A stretch of 64,000 nt of DNA from Bacillus sp. B-jedd (lineage in GTDB: Bacteria; Bacillota; Bacilli; Bacillales; Cytobacillaceae): assembly GCF_000821085.1 (NCBI RefSeq), contig NZ_CCXR01000001.1:1633001-1697000 (forward strand). The letters are read 5' to 3'. The translations under genes and the position numbers were made by a program. Numbering within the stretch: the stretch's first letter is position 1; each line of letters starts with the position of its first letter. Below are positions 21,700 to 31,081 of the stretch, one piece after another. Under the pieces are notes generated by a model that saw nothing but the letters and a program-made list of their open reading frames with translations, had not been told where the DNA came from and searched no databases.

Positions 21700-22623
21700 A
21701 TGGAAGGAATCTTGCCGCTTTATAAACCAGCAGGCCTTACTTCCCACGACTGTGTCTTTAAGCTTCGGAAAATATTAAAGACGAAAAAAGTCGGCCATAC
21801 CGGCACACTTGACCCGGATGTAACCGGAGTCCTCCCCATATGTATAGGAAGGGCGACTAAGGTAGCCGAATACATAACCGATGCAGGCAAGGCATATGAA
21901 GGTGAAGTGACGCTTGGTGTTTCTACAGAAACAGAGGATGCATCAGGGGAGATTATAGAAGAGTCGCCAGTGAATCGTATCATTACAAGGCAGGAAATTC
22001 TTGATGTATTCGAATCATTGACCGGTGAAATTATTCAGACGCCTCCTATGTATTCCGCTGTAAAAGTGAATGGAAAAAGGCTGTATGAATATGCCAGAAA
22101 AGGGATTGAGGTTGAACGTCCTTCTAGAAAAGTACAGATATATAAACTTGAGTTATTGGATGAACGGAATGATTTCAGCGGTTCCAAAATCTCCTTCAAG
22201 TTTCATGCTGAATGCAGCAAAGGGACTTATATCAGGACTTTGGCCGTGATGATCGGAGAACGCCTCGGCTTACCAGCCCATATGTCCTCGCTGGTCAGGA
22301 CGCGTTCGGCCACCTATTTGCTAAAAGACTGCTACCATTTTAATGATATTGAAGAACTGATGGAAAAAGGCGAAATTGACAAGGCTTTACAGCCAATTGA
22401 GACCGCCTTAATGCATTTGCCGAAATACAGGATAAGTGATAAAGTAGCAGAGAAAGTAATGAATGGAGCCCGTCTCCCTCTCCCGGATGAGTTCAGCGAA
22501 GTGTCTGGACCGATAGCTGTCGAAAATATGGCTGGTAAGGTAATGGCCATTTACAGTAAACATCCGGAGAAAGAAGGGCTGATGAAGCCGGTAAAAGTGC
22601 TTCGGAATGAGAGGGAAAATTAA
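21700..22623 (+). CDS. truB: tRNA pseudouridine(55) synthase
   Basis: Makes the T-loop pseudouridine at position 55 in all tRNAs. The 307-residue protein has the catalytic motif GHTGTLDPDVTGVL with Asp38, and the later CSKGTYIRTL block. The ATG at 21700 is preferred to an upstream in-frame ATG because AAGGAGG (21687-21693) is six bases before it and MEGILPLYKPAG is the usual N terminus. Confidence 0.96.
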   Translation: MEGILPLYKPAGLTSHDCVFKLRKILKTKKVGHTGTLDPDVTGVLPICIGRATKVAEYITDAGKAYEGEVTLGVSTETEDASGEIIEESPVNRIITRQEILDVFESLTGEIIQTPPMYSAVKVNGKRLYEYARKGIEVERPSRKVQIYKLELLDERNDFSGSKISFKFHAECSKGTYIRTLAVMIGERLGLPAHMSSLVRTRSATYLLKDCYHFNDIEELMEKGEIDKALQPIETALMHLPKYRISDKVAEKVMNGARLPLPDEFSEVSGPIAVENMAGKVMAIYSKHPEKEGLMKPVKVLRNEREN

Positions 22624-22694
22624 GGAATGCTGCTCCCGGAATGAGTTTTCTTCAGGCTGTGGAACAGCGGTTTTTTCAGGAAAGGTGAACCATT

Positions 22695-23645
22695 GTGGAA
22701 GTAATCAGGCTGGGATATCCCCATCATAAGAATAAAGATGAAATGCCGGCAACCTCTGCTGCGCTCGGTTATTTTGACGGTGTCCACCTTGGCCACCAGA
22801 AGGTTATTGGGCAGGCATTGGAAATCGCAAAGCAAAGAGGCTTTAAATCGGCAGTCATGACCTTTCATCCTCACCCGCGGGCTGTGCTCGGCCAGCTTAA
22901 ACAGGAAGTAAACCACATTACTCCCCTGGATGAAAAAATCAATCTTATAGGAAATCTGGGTGTGGACTATCTGTTCCTTATCGATTTTTCTCAGGAGTTT
23001 GCCAGGCTGAACCCGCAGGAGTTTATCGACCAATACATTATCGGATTGAATATTGCCCACGTTACTGCTGGCTTTGACTATACGTATGGCCGGATGGGAA
23101 AAGGGACGATGGAAACAATTCCTTTTCATTCAAGGGAAATGTTTACGCATGCCACTGTTGAAAAATTGGCCAAAGATGATGAAAAAATCAGCTCGACCAA
23201 AATCCGTGAACTCATTTCCATGGGGCTAATGGAGGGTGCAGAGGAATTGTTGGGAAGGCCTTTTACAACTAAAGGCACCGTGGCCCATGGCGATAAACGC
23301 GGCAGAACCATTGGCTTTCCAACCGCGAATATCGAGCTGAAAGACCCTTATATACTTCCCCCTGCCGGAGTATATGCAGTCAGAATCCAAATCCAGGGTA
23401 ACTGGCATTATGGGGTGTGTAATGCGGGATACCGCCCGACATTTAAGGAAAATCAGCCGAAGCTATCGATAGAAGTCCATATTTTTCATTTCAATGAAGA
23501 GATATATGGGGAGCAGGCAACCGTTGAATGGCATAAGCGTCTTCGGGAGGAAAAGAAGTTTTCGGGGATTGATGCACTCGTCGCCCAAATATCCGCCGAC
23601 AAGGAACAAGCGGCAGCTTACTTTGGAATAGTCTCCGGTAATTAA
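22695..23645 (+). CDS. ribF: Bifunctional riboflavin kinase / FAD synthetase
   Basis: Converts riboflavin to FMN and FAD. The N-terminal nucleotidyltransferase domain (about 1-180) has YFDGVHLGHQKVI, HPHPRAVL and SSTKIRELI. The C-terminal flavokinase domain has GDKRGRTIGFPTANIEL. It has 316 residues, a GTG start and AAAGGTGA upstream. Confidence 0.95.
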   Translation: MEVIRLGYPHHKNKDEMPATSAALGYFDGVHLGHQKVIGQALEIAKQRGFKSAVMTFHPHPRAVLGQLKQEVNHITPLDEKINLIGNLGVDYLFLIDFSQEFARLNPQEFIDQYIIGLNIAHVTAGFDYTYGRMGKGTMETIPFHSREMFTHATVEKLAKDDEKISSTKIRELISMGLMEGAEELLGRPFTTKGTVAHGDKRGRTIGFPTANIELKDPYILPPAGVYAVRIQIQGNWHYGVCNAGYRPTFKENQPKLSIEVHIFHFNEEIYGEQATVEWHKRLREEKKFSGIDALVAQISADKEQAAAYFGIVSGN

Positions 23646-23685
23646 ATAGGCAATCCCTTTTCAGCGCAAGGATAATGCTTGCTTT

Positions 23686-23713
23686 TTGAAAGGAAAACGT
23701 GTATTCTTATTAA
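23686..23713 (+). promoter_or_regulatory. Sigma-A promoter of rpsO
   Basis: TTGAAA (23686-23691), 16-bp spacer, TATTAA (23708-23713), leaving a roughly 80-nt leader before rpsO. That leader can pair caag/cttg and tcg/cga around 23738-23760, a possible S15 autoregulatory site. Confidence 0.55.
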
Positions 23714-23795
23714 CGTATTAAAAAGAACCTTTGCTTGGCAAGTCGAGTCACCGACGCTTGCTCAGTAAATGGGGATTTGAAAATTTAGGAGGTGA

Positions 23796-24071
<276 letters not shown>

Positions 24072-24079
24072 TCTAAAGA

Positions 24080-24102
24080 AGCGGGATTTTTCCCGCTTTT
24101 TT
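24080..24102 (+). terminator. Intrinsic terminator after rpsO
   Basis: agcggga / tcccgct stem, TTTT loop, followed by T residues. Confidence 0.88.
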
Positions 24103-24142
24103 GTTAGGTAAAAATAAGGACAGGCTACTGGCGTTATACATA

Positions 24143-24171
24143 TTGTAAGCTAACTGCAATTTGAGCATACT
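24143..24171 (+). promoter_or_regulatory. Possible pnp promoter
   Basis: TTGTAA (24143-24148), 17-bp spacer, CATACT (24166-24171), about 70 bp before the pnp start. Confidence 0.35.
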
Positions 24172-24241
24172 AACATTAATTTGTTATGAAATAAATAGCC
24201 GCATTTTGAATGCATTGAGCCAGAAAGAGGGGAATAACTAT

Positions 24242-26359
24242 ATGGAATCAGTGAAACAAGAGTTTTCCATTGATTGGGCGGGGCGCAAACTCACCGTCGA
24301 AATCGGCCAGCTGGCAAAGCAGGCCAACGGAGCGGTGCTTGTCCGATACGGTGATACAGCTGTACTGAGTACTGCAACTGCTTCAAAGGATCCAAGAAAC
24401 GTCGACTTTTTCCCGTTGACAGTCAACTATGAGGAGCGTCTTTACGCCGTAGGAAAAATTCCCGGCGGCTTCATCAAACGCGAAGGGCGCCCAAGTGAAA
24501 AAGCGATCCTCGCCAGCCGACTTATCGACCGTCCAATCCGTCCGCTATTTGCTGATGGTTTCAGGAATGATGTCCAGGTAATCAGCATCGTCATGAGCGT
24601 GGATCAGGACTGCCCTTCCGATATGGCGGCCATGTTCGGCTCGTCCCTGGCGCTATGTGTTTCCGACATCCCGTTTGAGGGGCCGATTGCCGGTGTGGTT
24701 GTTGGCAGGGTGGATGGCAAGTTCGTCATCAATCCGAACGTCGAGCAAAGTGAACAGAGCGATATCCACCTGGCTGTTGCAGGGACAAGGGACGCGATCA
24801 ACATGGTTGAAGCAGGTGCGAAAGAAGTACCTGAAGAGGTCATGCTTGAAGCGATTATGTTCGGCCACGAAGAAATTAAACGCCTCATTGAATTCCAGGA
24901 TGAAATCATCAGGGTTTGCGGTAAGGAAAAGCGCGAGATTTCCTTATATGAAGTGGACCAGGATTTAAAGTCCGAAGTTCTTGAGATCTGTGAGAAGGAT
25001 ATGATTGGTGCGATTCAGGTGCAGGAGAAACATGCCCGTGAAGCAGCCATTAAAGAAGTAAAGGACCAAGTACTTGCGAAATATGCCGAACAGGAAGCAA
25101 CAGATGAGGATATTAAGCAAGTTAAGCAAATACTTGATAAACTTGTAAAAGATGAAGTTCGCCGCCTGATTACGGAAGAAAAAATCCGCCCGGATGGCCG
25201 AAAAGCGGATGAAATCCGACCGCTGTCCTCACAGGTAGGCATTTTATCGCGCACTCACGGTTCCGGTCTTTTCACCCGCGGACAGACCCAGGCTTTGAGC
25301 GTGTGTACTCTTGGTGCGATGGGAGACGTCCAGATTCTTGATGGATTGGGTCTCGAGGAAGAAAAGCGATTTATGCACCACTATAATTTCCCGTTGTTCT
25401 CTGTAGGGGAAACAGGACCGATCAGAGGACCTGGCCGCAGGGAAATCGGCCATGGGGCGTTGGGAGAAAGAGCACTTGAACCGATGATTCCTGATGAAAA
25501 AGACTTCCCTTATACGATCCGCCTTGTTTCGGAAGTTCTCGAATCAAACGGGTCAACCTCCCAGGCAAGCATTTGTGCCAGCACCTTGGCCATGATGGAT
25601 GCAGGGGTGCCAATTAAGGCTCCTGTTGCCGGGATCGCGATGGGCCTTGTTAAATCGGGTGAAAATTATACAGTATTAACAGATATCCAGGGCATGGAAG
25701 ACCACCTTGGCGATATGGACTTTAAAGTTGCTGGAACTTCCAAAGGGGTAACCGCTCTGCAAATGGATATTAAAATTGAAGGCCTTTCAAGGGAAATTCT
25801 CGAGGAAGCACTTGAGCAGGCGAAAATAGGCAGGATGCAAATCCTCGACTCAATGCTTGCGACTATCTCCGAGCCAAGGTCCCAGTTGTCCAAGTATGCT
25901 CCTAAAATCTTGATCATGACCATCAATCCTGACAAAATCAGGGATGTTATTGGCCCAAGTGGAAAGCAAATCAACAAGATTATTGAAGAAACTGGCGTCA
26001 AAATTGATATTGAGCAAGATGGAACAGTTTTCATTGCTTCATCCGATGAAGAGATGAACCAAAAGGCTAAGAAAATCATTGAAGATATTGTCCGCGAAGT
26101 TGAAGTCGGACAGATGTATCTGGGCAAAGTAAAGAGAATTGAAAAGTTCGGAGCGTTTGTTGAGATTTTTGCCGGCAAGGACGGCCTTGTTCATATTTCC
26201 GAGCTCGCTGAAGAGAGAGTCGGAAAAGTGGAAGACGTCGTTAAGATTGGCGATGAATTGTTGGTTAAGGTTACTGAAATCGACAGACAGGGAAGAGTAA
26301 ATCTATCCCGTAAAGCAGTCCTGAAGGAACAGCGCGAAAAAGCGGAGCAAGATAAGTAA
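24242..26359 (+). CDS. pnp: Polyribonucleotide nucleotidyltransferase (PNPase)
   Basis: Phosphorolytic 3'-5' exoribonuclease, the main mRNA exonuclease of Bacilli. The 705-residue protein has two RNase PH domains (about 1-140 and 310-540), with [20 protein letters not shown] in the first and [14 protein letters not shown] in the second. A KH domain ([17 protein letters not shown]) and an S1 domain ending VNLSRKAVL follow. The ATG at 24242 is chosen over an 81-base in-frame extension because AGAGGGG lies before it and the total equals the B. subtilis length. Confidence 0.97.
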   Translation: MESVKQEFSIDWAGRKLTVEIGQLAKQANGAVLVRYGDTAVLSTATASKDPRNVDFFPLTVNYEERLYAVGKIPGGFIKREGRPSEKAILASRLIDRPIRPLFADGFRNDVQVISIVMSVDQDCPSDMAAMFGSSLALCVSDIPFEGPIAGVVVGRVDGKFVINPNVEQSEQSDIHLAVAGTRDAINMVEAGAKEVPEEVMLEAIMFGHEEIKRLIEFQDEIIRVCGKEKREISLYEVDQDLKSEVLEICEKDMIGAIQVQEKHAREAAIKEVKDQVLAKYAEQEATDEDIKQVKQILDKLVKDEVRRLITEEKIRPDGRKADEIRPLSSQVGILSRTHGSGLFTRGQTQALSVCTLGAMGDVQILDGLGLEEEKRFMHHYNFPLFSVGETGPIRGPGRREIGHGALGERALEPMIPDEKDFPYTIRLVSEVLESNGSTSQASICASTLAMMDAGVPIKAPVAGIAMGLVKSGENYTVLTDIQGMEDHLGDMDFKVAGTSKGVTALQMDIKIEGLSREILEEALEQAKIGRMQILDSMLATISEPRSQLSKYAPKILIMTINPDKIRDVIGPSGKQINKIIEETGVKIDIEQDGTVFIASSDEEMNQKAKKIIEDIVREVEVGQMYLGKVKRIEKFGAFVEIFAGKDGLVHISELAEERVGKVEDVVKIGDELLVKVTEIDRQGRVNLSRKAVLKEQREKAEQDK

Positions 26360-26415
26360 TCCAGCCGCGCTCAAACTCTAAACTGTGTAATTAAAACTAG
26401 AAAAATGTATTCCGG

Positions 26416-26440
26416 AGCCGGGGGTTTCCCCTGGCTTTTT
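26416..26440 (+). terminator. Intrinsic terminator after pnp
   Basis: agccgggg / ccctggct stem with one G-U, then TTTTTAT. Confidence 0.75.
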
Positions 26441-26561
26441 ATCATTTTTAGCCAACTCATAGGAAAGGGCTAGGCGGGAGTATTTAACTTTTGCCTGTCC
26501 TGAAGGCTTGTTCTATCACACTTCCTAAAAACATAGTGTTTAGGGAAGGGGGAAGGATAGA

Positions 26562-27515
26562 ATGAGAAGGACCGGCTTTTTTCTTTTTGCAAGTCTCCTT
26601 GCTATTTCAATTGTGGCAAACCCTTATGTAAGCAGTTATCTTGATACATTAAAAACTGGAGCGAGGCCGGCAATCAAGCAAGCAAATCCATTATACGAAA
26701 AGATTGCAGCTTCCGCGGCTGAGGTCCGAATCCCGGCATCCGACGCACGGATCGATAAAGTATGGAAAGCCATTCCCGGATACAATGGGCTGGAAGTGGA
26801 TATTCCAGCTTCTTATAAAAAGATGAAAGCGGCGGGAAAGTATAAGAAGGAAAAACTTGTGTTTAAGGAAATAAAACCAAAAGTCCATTTGAGGGACCTG
26901 CCTCCCGCACCAGTCTACCGAGGAAATCCGGAAAAACCGATGGTCGCCTTTATCATAAATGTTGCCTGGGGAAACGAGTATCTGCCAGATATGCTGGCAA
27001 CCTTGAAAAAACACAATGTTTATGCCAGTTTCTTTCTGGAGGGAAATTGGGTAAAGAAGAATCCCGAGCTTGCAAAAATGATTTCAGATGCTGGGCATGA
27101 GATTGGAAACCACTCCTATTCCCATCCTCATATGGGGAAAATCCCACCCGATAAAGCAATAGAGGAAATGAAGAAAACAAATGAAGTGATTAAAGCAACT
27201 ACTGGCATCACCTGCAAATGGTTTGCTCCCCCAAGCGGAACGCTGGCCGTGAATACGCCTGAATTAGCGGCAAGCCTCGGTATGGGTACAGTCATGTGGA
27301 CCGCGGATACAATCGATTGGCAAAAGCCAAGCCCTGAGGTGATTCTGAGCCGTATTATTCCGAAAGCTGAAAACGGCACCATCATCCTTATGCATCCGAC
27401 AGACCCGACTGCAAAAGCATTGGAAAGAATGATTGCCGCTATAAAAGAAAAAGAATTAAAAATAGGCACCGTTTCAGAATTGATTTCAGAGAAGAGATCT
27501 GGGGTATTTGAATAA
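26562..27515 (+). CDS. ylxY: YlxY, polysaccharide deacetylase-like exported protein
   Basis: A 317-residue protein with a hydrophobic N-terminal signal or anchor (about 5-22) and a NodB-homology domain (about 125-305). The usual metal-binding TFDD motif is replaced by INVAWG (Asn133 to Gly137), while the HSYSH histidines (184, 188) and a FAPPSG motif remain. The same substitution occurs in B. subtilis YlxY, as I recall it. Activity is therefore uncertain; it may be a non-catalytic or altered deacetylase. AAGGGGGAAGG precedes the ATG. Confidence 0.88.
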   Translation: MRRTGFFLFASLLAISIVANPYVSSYLDTLKTGARPAIKQANPLYEKIAASAAEVRIPASDARIDKVWKAIPGYNGLEVDIPASYKKMKAAGKYKKEKLVFKEIKPKVHLRDLPPAPVYRGNPEKPMVAFIINVAWGNEYLPDMLATLKKHNVYASFFLEGNWVKKNPELAKMISDAGHEIGNHSYSHPHMGKIPPDKAIEEMKKTNEVIKATTGITCKWFAPPSGTLAVNTPELAASLGMGTVMWTADTIDWQKPSPEVILSRIIPKAENGTIILMHPTDPTAKALERMIAAIKEKELKIGTVSELISEKRSGVFE

Positions 27516-27615
27516 AAACGGATGAATGCCCTTTAAAATTTGGAGAATTGCCAGTAAACATGTAAAATGATTTCAGAACTAGCCGCAGCAGTTGTCCAAG
27601 AACAGGAGGAATTCG

Positions 27616-28854
27616 ATGATTAACAAATATACTTGCCAAAATGGAGTACGCATTGTCCTGGAAAATATCCCGACAGTCCGCTCTGTAGCAATCGGAGTTT
27701 GGATCGGCACCGGCTCCAGGAATGAAGTACCAGACAACAATGGAATTTCTCATTTTCTCGAGCATATGTTCTTTAAGGGAACAAAAACACGGTCAGCACG
27801 TGAAATTGCCGAATCCTTTGACAGTATCGGGGGCCAGGTTAACGCGTTCACTTCAAAGGAATATACGTGCTATTATGCAAAGGTGCTTGATACGCATGCG
27901 GATTTCGCGCTTGAAATCCTTTCAGATATGTTTTTCAATTCGGTCTTTGACAGTGAGGAACTGAAAAAGGAAAAGAATGTTGTTTTGGAAGAAATTAAAA
28001 TGTATGAGGACACACCGGATGACATTGTCCATGATTTACTAAGCAAAGCCGTTTATGAAAATCATCCGCTTGGCTACCCGATCCTCGGAACGGAGGAAAC
28101 CCTTGAAACCTTCACGGGGGAAAAACTCCAAGAGTATATTTTCAACCACTATATTCCTGAAAATGTCGTCATTTCCATCGCCGGCAATATCGAGGATTCC
28201 TTTGTAAGCAAGGTCGAGAAGCAGTTTGGTTCCTATGAAGGAGGAAAGGCCACTGTCCTTGAAGATAAGCCGTTTTTCCACGCCAACAGACTTTCAAGGA
28301 AAAAAGAGACAGAACAGGCCCATCTCTGCATTGGCTATGAAGGCTTAAAAGTTGGCCATAAAGATATTTACAGCCTCATTGTCCTCAATAATGTGCTGGG
28401 AGGTAGCATGAGCAGCCGTTTGTTCCAGGAAGTTCGTGAACAGAGAGGGCTCGCTTATTCCGTGTTTTCTTACCATTCCGCATACCAGGAGAGCGGCATA
28501 GTAACCATTTATGGCGGTACAGGTGCTCGCCAGCTGGACACCCTCTATGAGACTATCCAGGATACCCTTGACACGTTGAAGAGGGATGGAATTACGGAAA
28601 AGGAATTGAACAATAGCAAGGAGCAGCTGAAGGGCAGTCTTATGCTCAGCCTTGAAAGTACTAACAGCCGGATGAGCCGGAACGGGAAAAATGAATTGCT
28701 ATTGAAAAGGCATCGTTCCCTGGATGAGATTATCGACCTGATTGACAGCGTGACGAAAAACGGTGTCGATGAGTTGGCCAAAAGGATTTTTACTGACCAT
28801 TCTTCTCTTGCCCTCATCAGCCCGGAAGGTACGCTTCCAAACAATATGAAGTGA
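27616..28854 (+). CDS. mlpA: M16 zinc peptidase MlpA (YmxG)
   Basis: Mitochondrial-processing-peptidase-like protease of 412 residues. The inverted zinc motif HFLEH is at 46-50, and the further acidic ligand region VVLEEIKMYED follows about 75 residues later. The second half carries the M16 C-terminal domain (GLAYSVFSYHSAYQESG). The ATG at 27616, with CAGGAGG upstream, is chosen over an upstream ATG lacking a site. Substrates unknown. Terminator follows. Confidence 0.92.
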   Translation: MINKYTCQNGVRIVLENIPTVRSVAIGVWIGTGSRNEVPDNNGISHFLEHMFFKGTKTRSAREIAESFDSIGGQVNAFTSKEYTCYYAKVLDTHADFALEILSDMFFNSVFDSEELKKEKNVVLEEIKMYEDTPDDIVHDLLSKAVYENHPLGYPILGTEETLETFTGEKLQEYIFNHYIPENVVISIAGNIEDSFVSKVEKQFGSYEGGKATVLEDKPFFHANRLSRKKETEQAHLCIGYEGLKVGHKDIYSLIVLNNVLGGSMSSRLFQEVREQRGLAYSVFSYHSAYQESGIVTIYGGTGARQLDTLYETIQDTLDTLKRDGITEKELNNSKEQLKGSLMLSLESTNSRMSRNGKNELLLKRHRSLDEIIDLIDSVTKNGVDELAKRIFTDHSSLALISPEGTLPNNMK

Positions 28855-28867
28855 TTTTTGCAAACAG

Positions 28868-28896
28868 CAGCCGTGAATACGGCTGTTTTTTTTTTT
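28868..28896 (+). terminator. Intrinsic terminator after mlpA
   Basis: cagccgt / acggctg stem, GAAT loop, eleven T. Confidence 0.92.
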
Positions 28897-28981
28897 CGCT
28901 GGAATCGCTATGTCCCATTCGCTTAGTCTATTTCCCTCCATTGGAAGATACACTATACAAAGGAGAGGGGAGGGAGTTTAA

Positions 28982-29230
28982 ATGAGGCTAAGCGAATTAA
29001 GCGGCAAAGAGATTGTCGATGTCAAGCGGGCCGAACGGCTTGGTGTCCTTGGCCAGACGGATCTTGAGATTAATGAGCAGACAGGCCAGATCCAGGCGTT
29101 GCTAATTCCTTCATTGAAGTGGTTTGGGCTCCGGAAACAAGGGGATGAAATCCGTGTCCAATGGAAGCATATCAAGAAAATCGGTGCTGATATGATTATT
29201 ATTGACTTGCCTGGAAGTGACAATGGGTAG
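28982..29230 (+). CDS. ymxH: YlmC/YmxH family PRC-barrel protein
   Basis: Eighty-two residues forming a single PRC-barrel-like domain: MRLSELSGKEIVDVKRAERLG start and a WKHIKKIGADMIIID end. The family is annotated as sporulation-associated in Bacilli; biochemical role unknown. A GA-rich ribosome binding site (GGAGGGAG) precedes the ATG. It forms its own unit, with a terminator on each side. Confidence 0.88.
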   Translation: MRLSELSGKEIVDVKRAERLGVLGQTDLEINEQTGQIQALLIPSLKWFGLRKQGDEIRVQWKHIKKIGADMIIIDLPGSDNG

Positions 29231-29275
29231 TCTAAGTGAGCGTTTAAATGCCTTTTTATAAGAATGGAATCATGC

Positions 29276-29312
29276 GGCATCGGCCCTTATCAAAATGGGC
29301 TGATGCCTTTTT
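29276..29312 (+). terminator. Intrinsic terminator after ymxH
   Basis: Eleven-base stem ggcatcggccc / gggctgatgcc (one G-U), ten-base loop, then five T. Confidence 0.85.
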
Positions 29313-29409
29313 CTTTGTTCACCGAACTTCGCCTTCATACATAAAATGTTAAGTAGCTTGAAGACTTGGTCAAAGAGAATGATTTTGAAAAAAGAAGGTG
29401 AAGGGTTTC

Positions 29410-30312
29410 ATGCTGACAGGGATGCAGATAGCCATTATCGGCGGTGATGCAAGGCAGCTTGAAATAATCAGGAAACTGGCCGAGCTGGATGCGAAGCTTT
29501 CACTGATTGGGTTTGAACAGTTGGACCATGCTTTTACGGGAGCGCACAAGGAGAAACTTTTCGAAGCGGATTTTTCCGGGATTGACGCCATTATTCTGCC
29601 TGTGTCGGGAACGAGCCTCGAAGGCCACGTGGAAACAATCTTTTCGAACGAACAGGTTATTTTAACCGCGGATATCATCTCCAAGGCTCCTGAAGCCTGC
29701 ACAATTTATTCCGGTATCAGCAATGCTTACCTTACAGGGATTGCCAAGCAGGCAAAAAGGCGGCTAGTCCAGCTTTTCGAACGCGATGATGTCGCCATTT
29801 ACAATTCGATTCCTACAGTAGAAGGAACGATTATGATGGCGATCCAGCATACGGATTTTACTATCCACGGCTCGAAAGTAGCGGTTCTCGGATTAGGAAG
29901 AACGGGTATGAGTGTCGCCAGGGCATTTTCCGCCCTTGGCGCAAAAGTAAAGGTCGGAGCCAGAAAGAGTGAATACTTGGCAAGAATTACCGAAATGGCA
30001 CTTCAGCCTTTTCACATATCAGAAATTGAAAAGGAATTAAGTGATGTTGATATTGTCATCAATACAATACCCCAACCTATTGTTACTGCATCTGTCATCT
30101 CAAAAATGGCCGCTCATACGTTAATCATTGACCTAGCTTCCAAACCGGGGGGAACGGATTTCCGCTATGCGGAAAAGAGGGGGATTAAAGCCTTGCTGGC
30201 TCCTGGCCTGCCGGGAATTGTTGCGCCAAAGACAGCTGGGCGCATTCTGGCAAATGTTCTTACACAATTACTGCAGGGAGACCTTAAAAACCGAAAGGGG
30301 AAATCACAATGA
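29410..30312 (+). CDS. dpaA: Dipicolinate synthase subunit A (SpoVFA)
   Basis: With DpaB, converts 2,3-dihydrodipicolinate-pathway intermediate to dipicolinic acid in the mother cell during sporulation. The 300-residue protein has an N-terminal segment with IAIIGGDARQLEIIRKLAE and a central NAD(P)-binding motif VAVLGLGRTGMSVARAF. The ATG at 29410 is chosen over a GTG at 29398, since that GTG lies in the AAGGTGA ribosome binding site. Known to be sigma-K controlled in B. subtilis; I could not place a convincing sigma-K promoter. Confidence 0.95.
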   Translation: MLTGMQIAIIGGDARQLEIIRKLAELDAKLSLIGFEQLDHAFTGAHKEKLFEADFSGIDAIILPVSGTSLEGHVETIFSNEQVILTADIISKAPEACTIYSGISNAYLTGIAKQAKRRLVQLFERDDVAIYNSIPTVEGTIMMAIQHTDFTIHGSKVAVLGLGRTGMSVARAFSALGAKVKVGARKSEYLARITEMALQPFHISEIEKELSDVDIVINTIPQPIVTASVISKMAAHTLIIDLASKPGGTDFRYAEKRGIKALLAPGLPGIVAPKTAGRILANVLTQLLQGDLKNRKGKSQ

Positions 30313-30902
30313 GTTTAAAAGGAAAAAGAATCGGTTTTGGGCTGACAGGTTCACACTGTACGTATGATGCTGTTTATCCGGAAATCGAGCGCCTTGTAAA
30401 CGAAGGTGCGGAAGTAGTTCCAATTGTCACGTTTACAGTAAAAAATACCGAAACGAGATTTGGCAAAGGCGAAGACTGGATTGAGAAAATAGAAAAGCTA
30501 ACAGGTAAAACAGCCATTGATTCGATTGTAAAAGCGGAACCGCTCGGACCGAAGGAACCACTTGATTGCATGGTCATTGCCCCGATGACAGGTGCTTCCA
30601 TGAGCAAGTTTGCGAATGCGATTAATGATTCGCCTGTGCTGATGGCGGCCAAGGCAACATTAAGGAATCAAAAGCCTGTTGTCCTTGGCATTTCGACCAA
30701 TGATGCTTTAGGGCTTAATGGGGTCAACCTAATGAGGCTGCTCGCTTCAAAAAACATCTTTTTCATTCCGTTCGGCCAGGACGATCCGAAAAACAAGCCT
30801 AACTCCATGGTGGCGAGAATGACCCTATTAAAAGAAACGGTGGAGGCCGCGATGCAGGGGGAACAATTGCAGCCTGTACTCGTAGAAAGATATTTAGATT
30901 GA
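30309..30902 (+). CDS. dpaB: Dipicolinate synthase subunit B (SpoVFB)
   Basis: Flavoprotein-like partner of DpaA, 197 residues. It begins LKGKRIGFGLTGSHCTYDAV and contains MVIAPMTGASMSKFANAI, the flavodoxin-like phosphate-binding region. Its start overlaps the dpaA stop (ATGA), giving coupled translation and equal subunit amounts. Next gene is asd, in the order dpaA-dpaB-asd-dapG-dapA shared with B. subtilis. Confidence 0.95.
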   Translation: MSLKGKRIGFGLTGSHCTYDAVYPEIERLVNEGAEVVPIVTFTVKNTETRFGKGEDWIEKIEKLTGKTAIDSIVKAEPLGPKEPLDCMVIAPMTGASMSKFANAINDSPVLMAAKATLRNQKPVVLGISTNDALGLNGVNLMRLLASKNIFFIPFGQDDPKNKPNSMVARMTLLKETVEAAMQGEQLQPVLVERYLD

Positions 30903-30929
30903 AGAAACTACCGCCACCTTAAAGGATTA

Positions 30930-30959
30930 TTGATTATATAATTATAAAGGGATTATGAT
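30930..30959 (+). promoter_or_regulatory. Sigma-A promoter of asd-dapG-dapA
   Basis: TTGATT (30930-30935), 18-bp spacer, TATGAT (30954-30959). It gives the lysine genes vegetative expression independent of the sporulation-specific dpa genes. Confidence 0.6.
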
Positions 30960-30978
30960 AGAATGGAGAAAAGTTTGT

Positions 30979-31028
30979 CGGCGGGCCTCGCCCGCTGATA
31001 TACTTTTAAAAGGAACCAAAATGGTTCC
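30979..31028 (+). promoter_or_regulatory. Two hairpins in the asd leader
   Basis: cggcggg / cccgctg (30979-30997, one G-U) and ggaacc / ggttcc (31012-31028) are stacked between the promoter and the ribosome binding site. Neither has a T tract. It does not look like a lysine riboswitch, which is much larger. Confidence 0.4.
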
Positions 31029-31081
31029 CAGTCAAAGATAATTTTTAAAGGAAGCTTTTTAACGGGAAGGGGCATTTGAAA

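Noticed and set aside
29330..29400. Sigma-K promoter upstream of dpaA (catacataa)
   Set aside because: The -10-like match is imperfect and no correctly spaced -35 was found.
31000..31080. Lysine riboswitch upstream of asd
   Set aside because: The leader is only about 120 nt with two simple hairpins and lacks the multibranch core of the lysine riboswitch.
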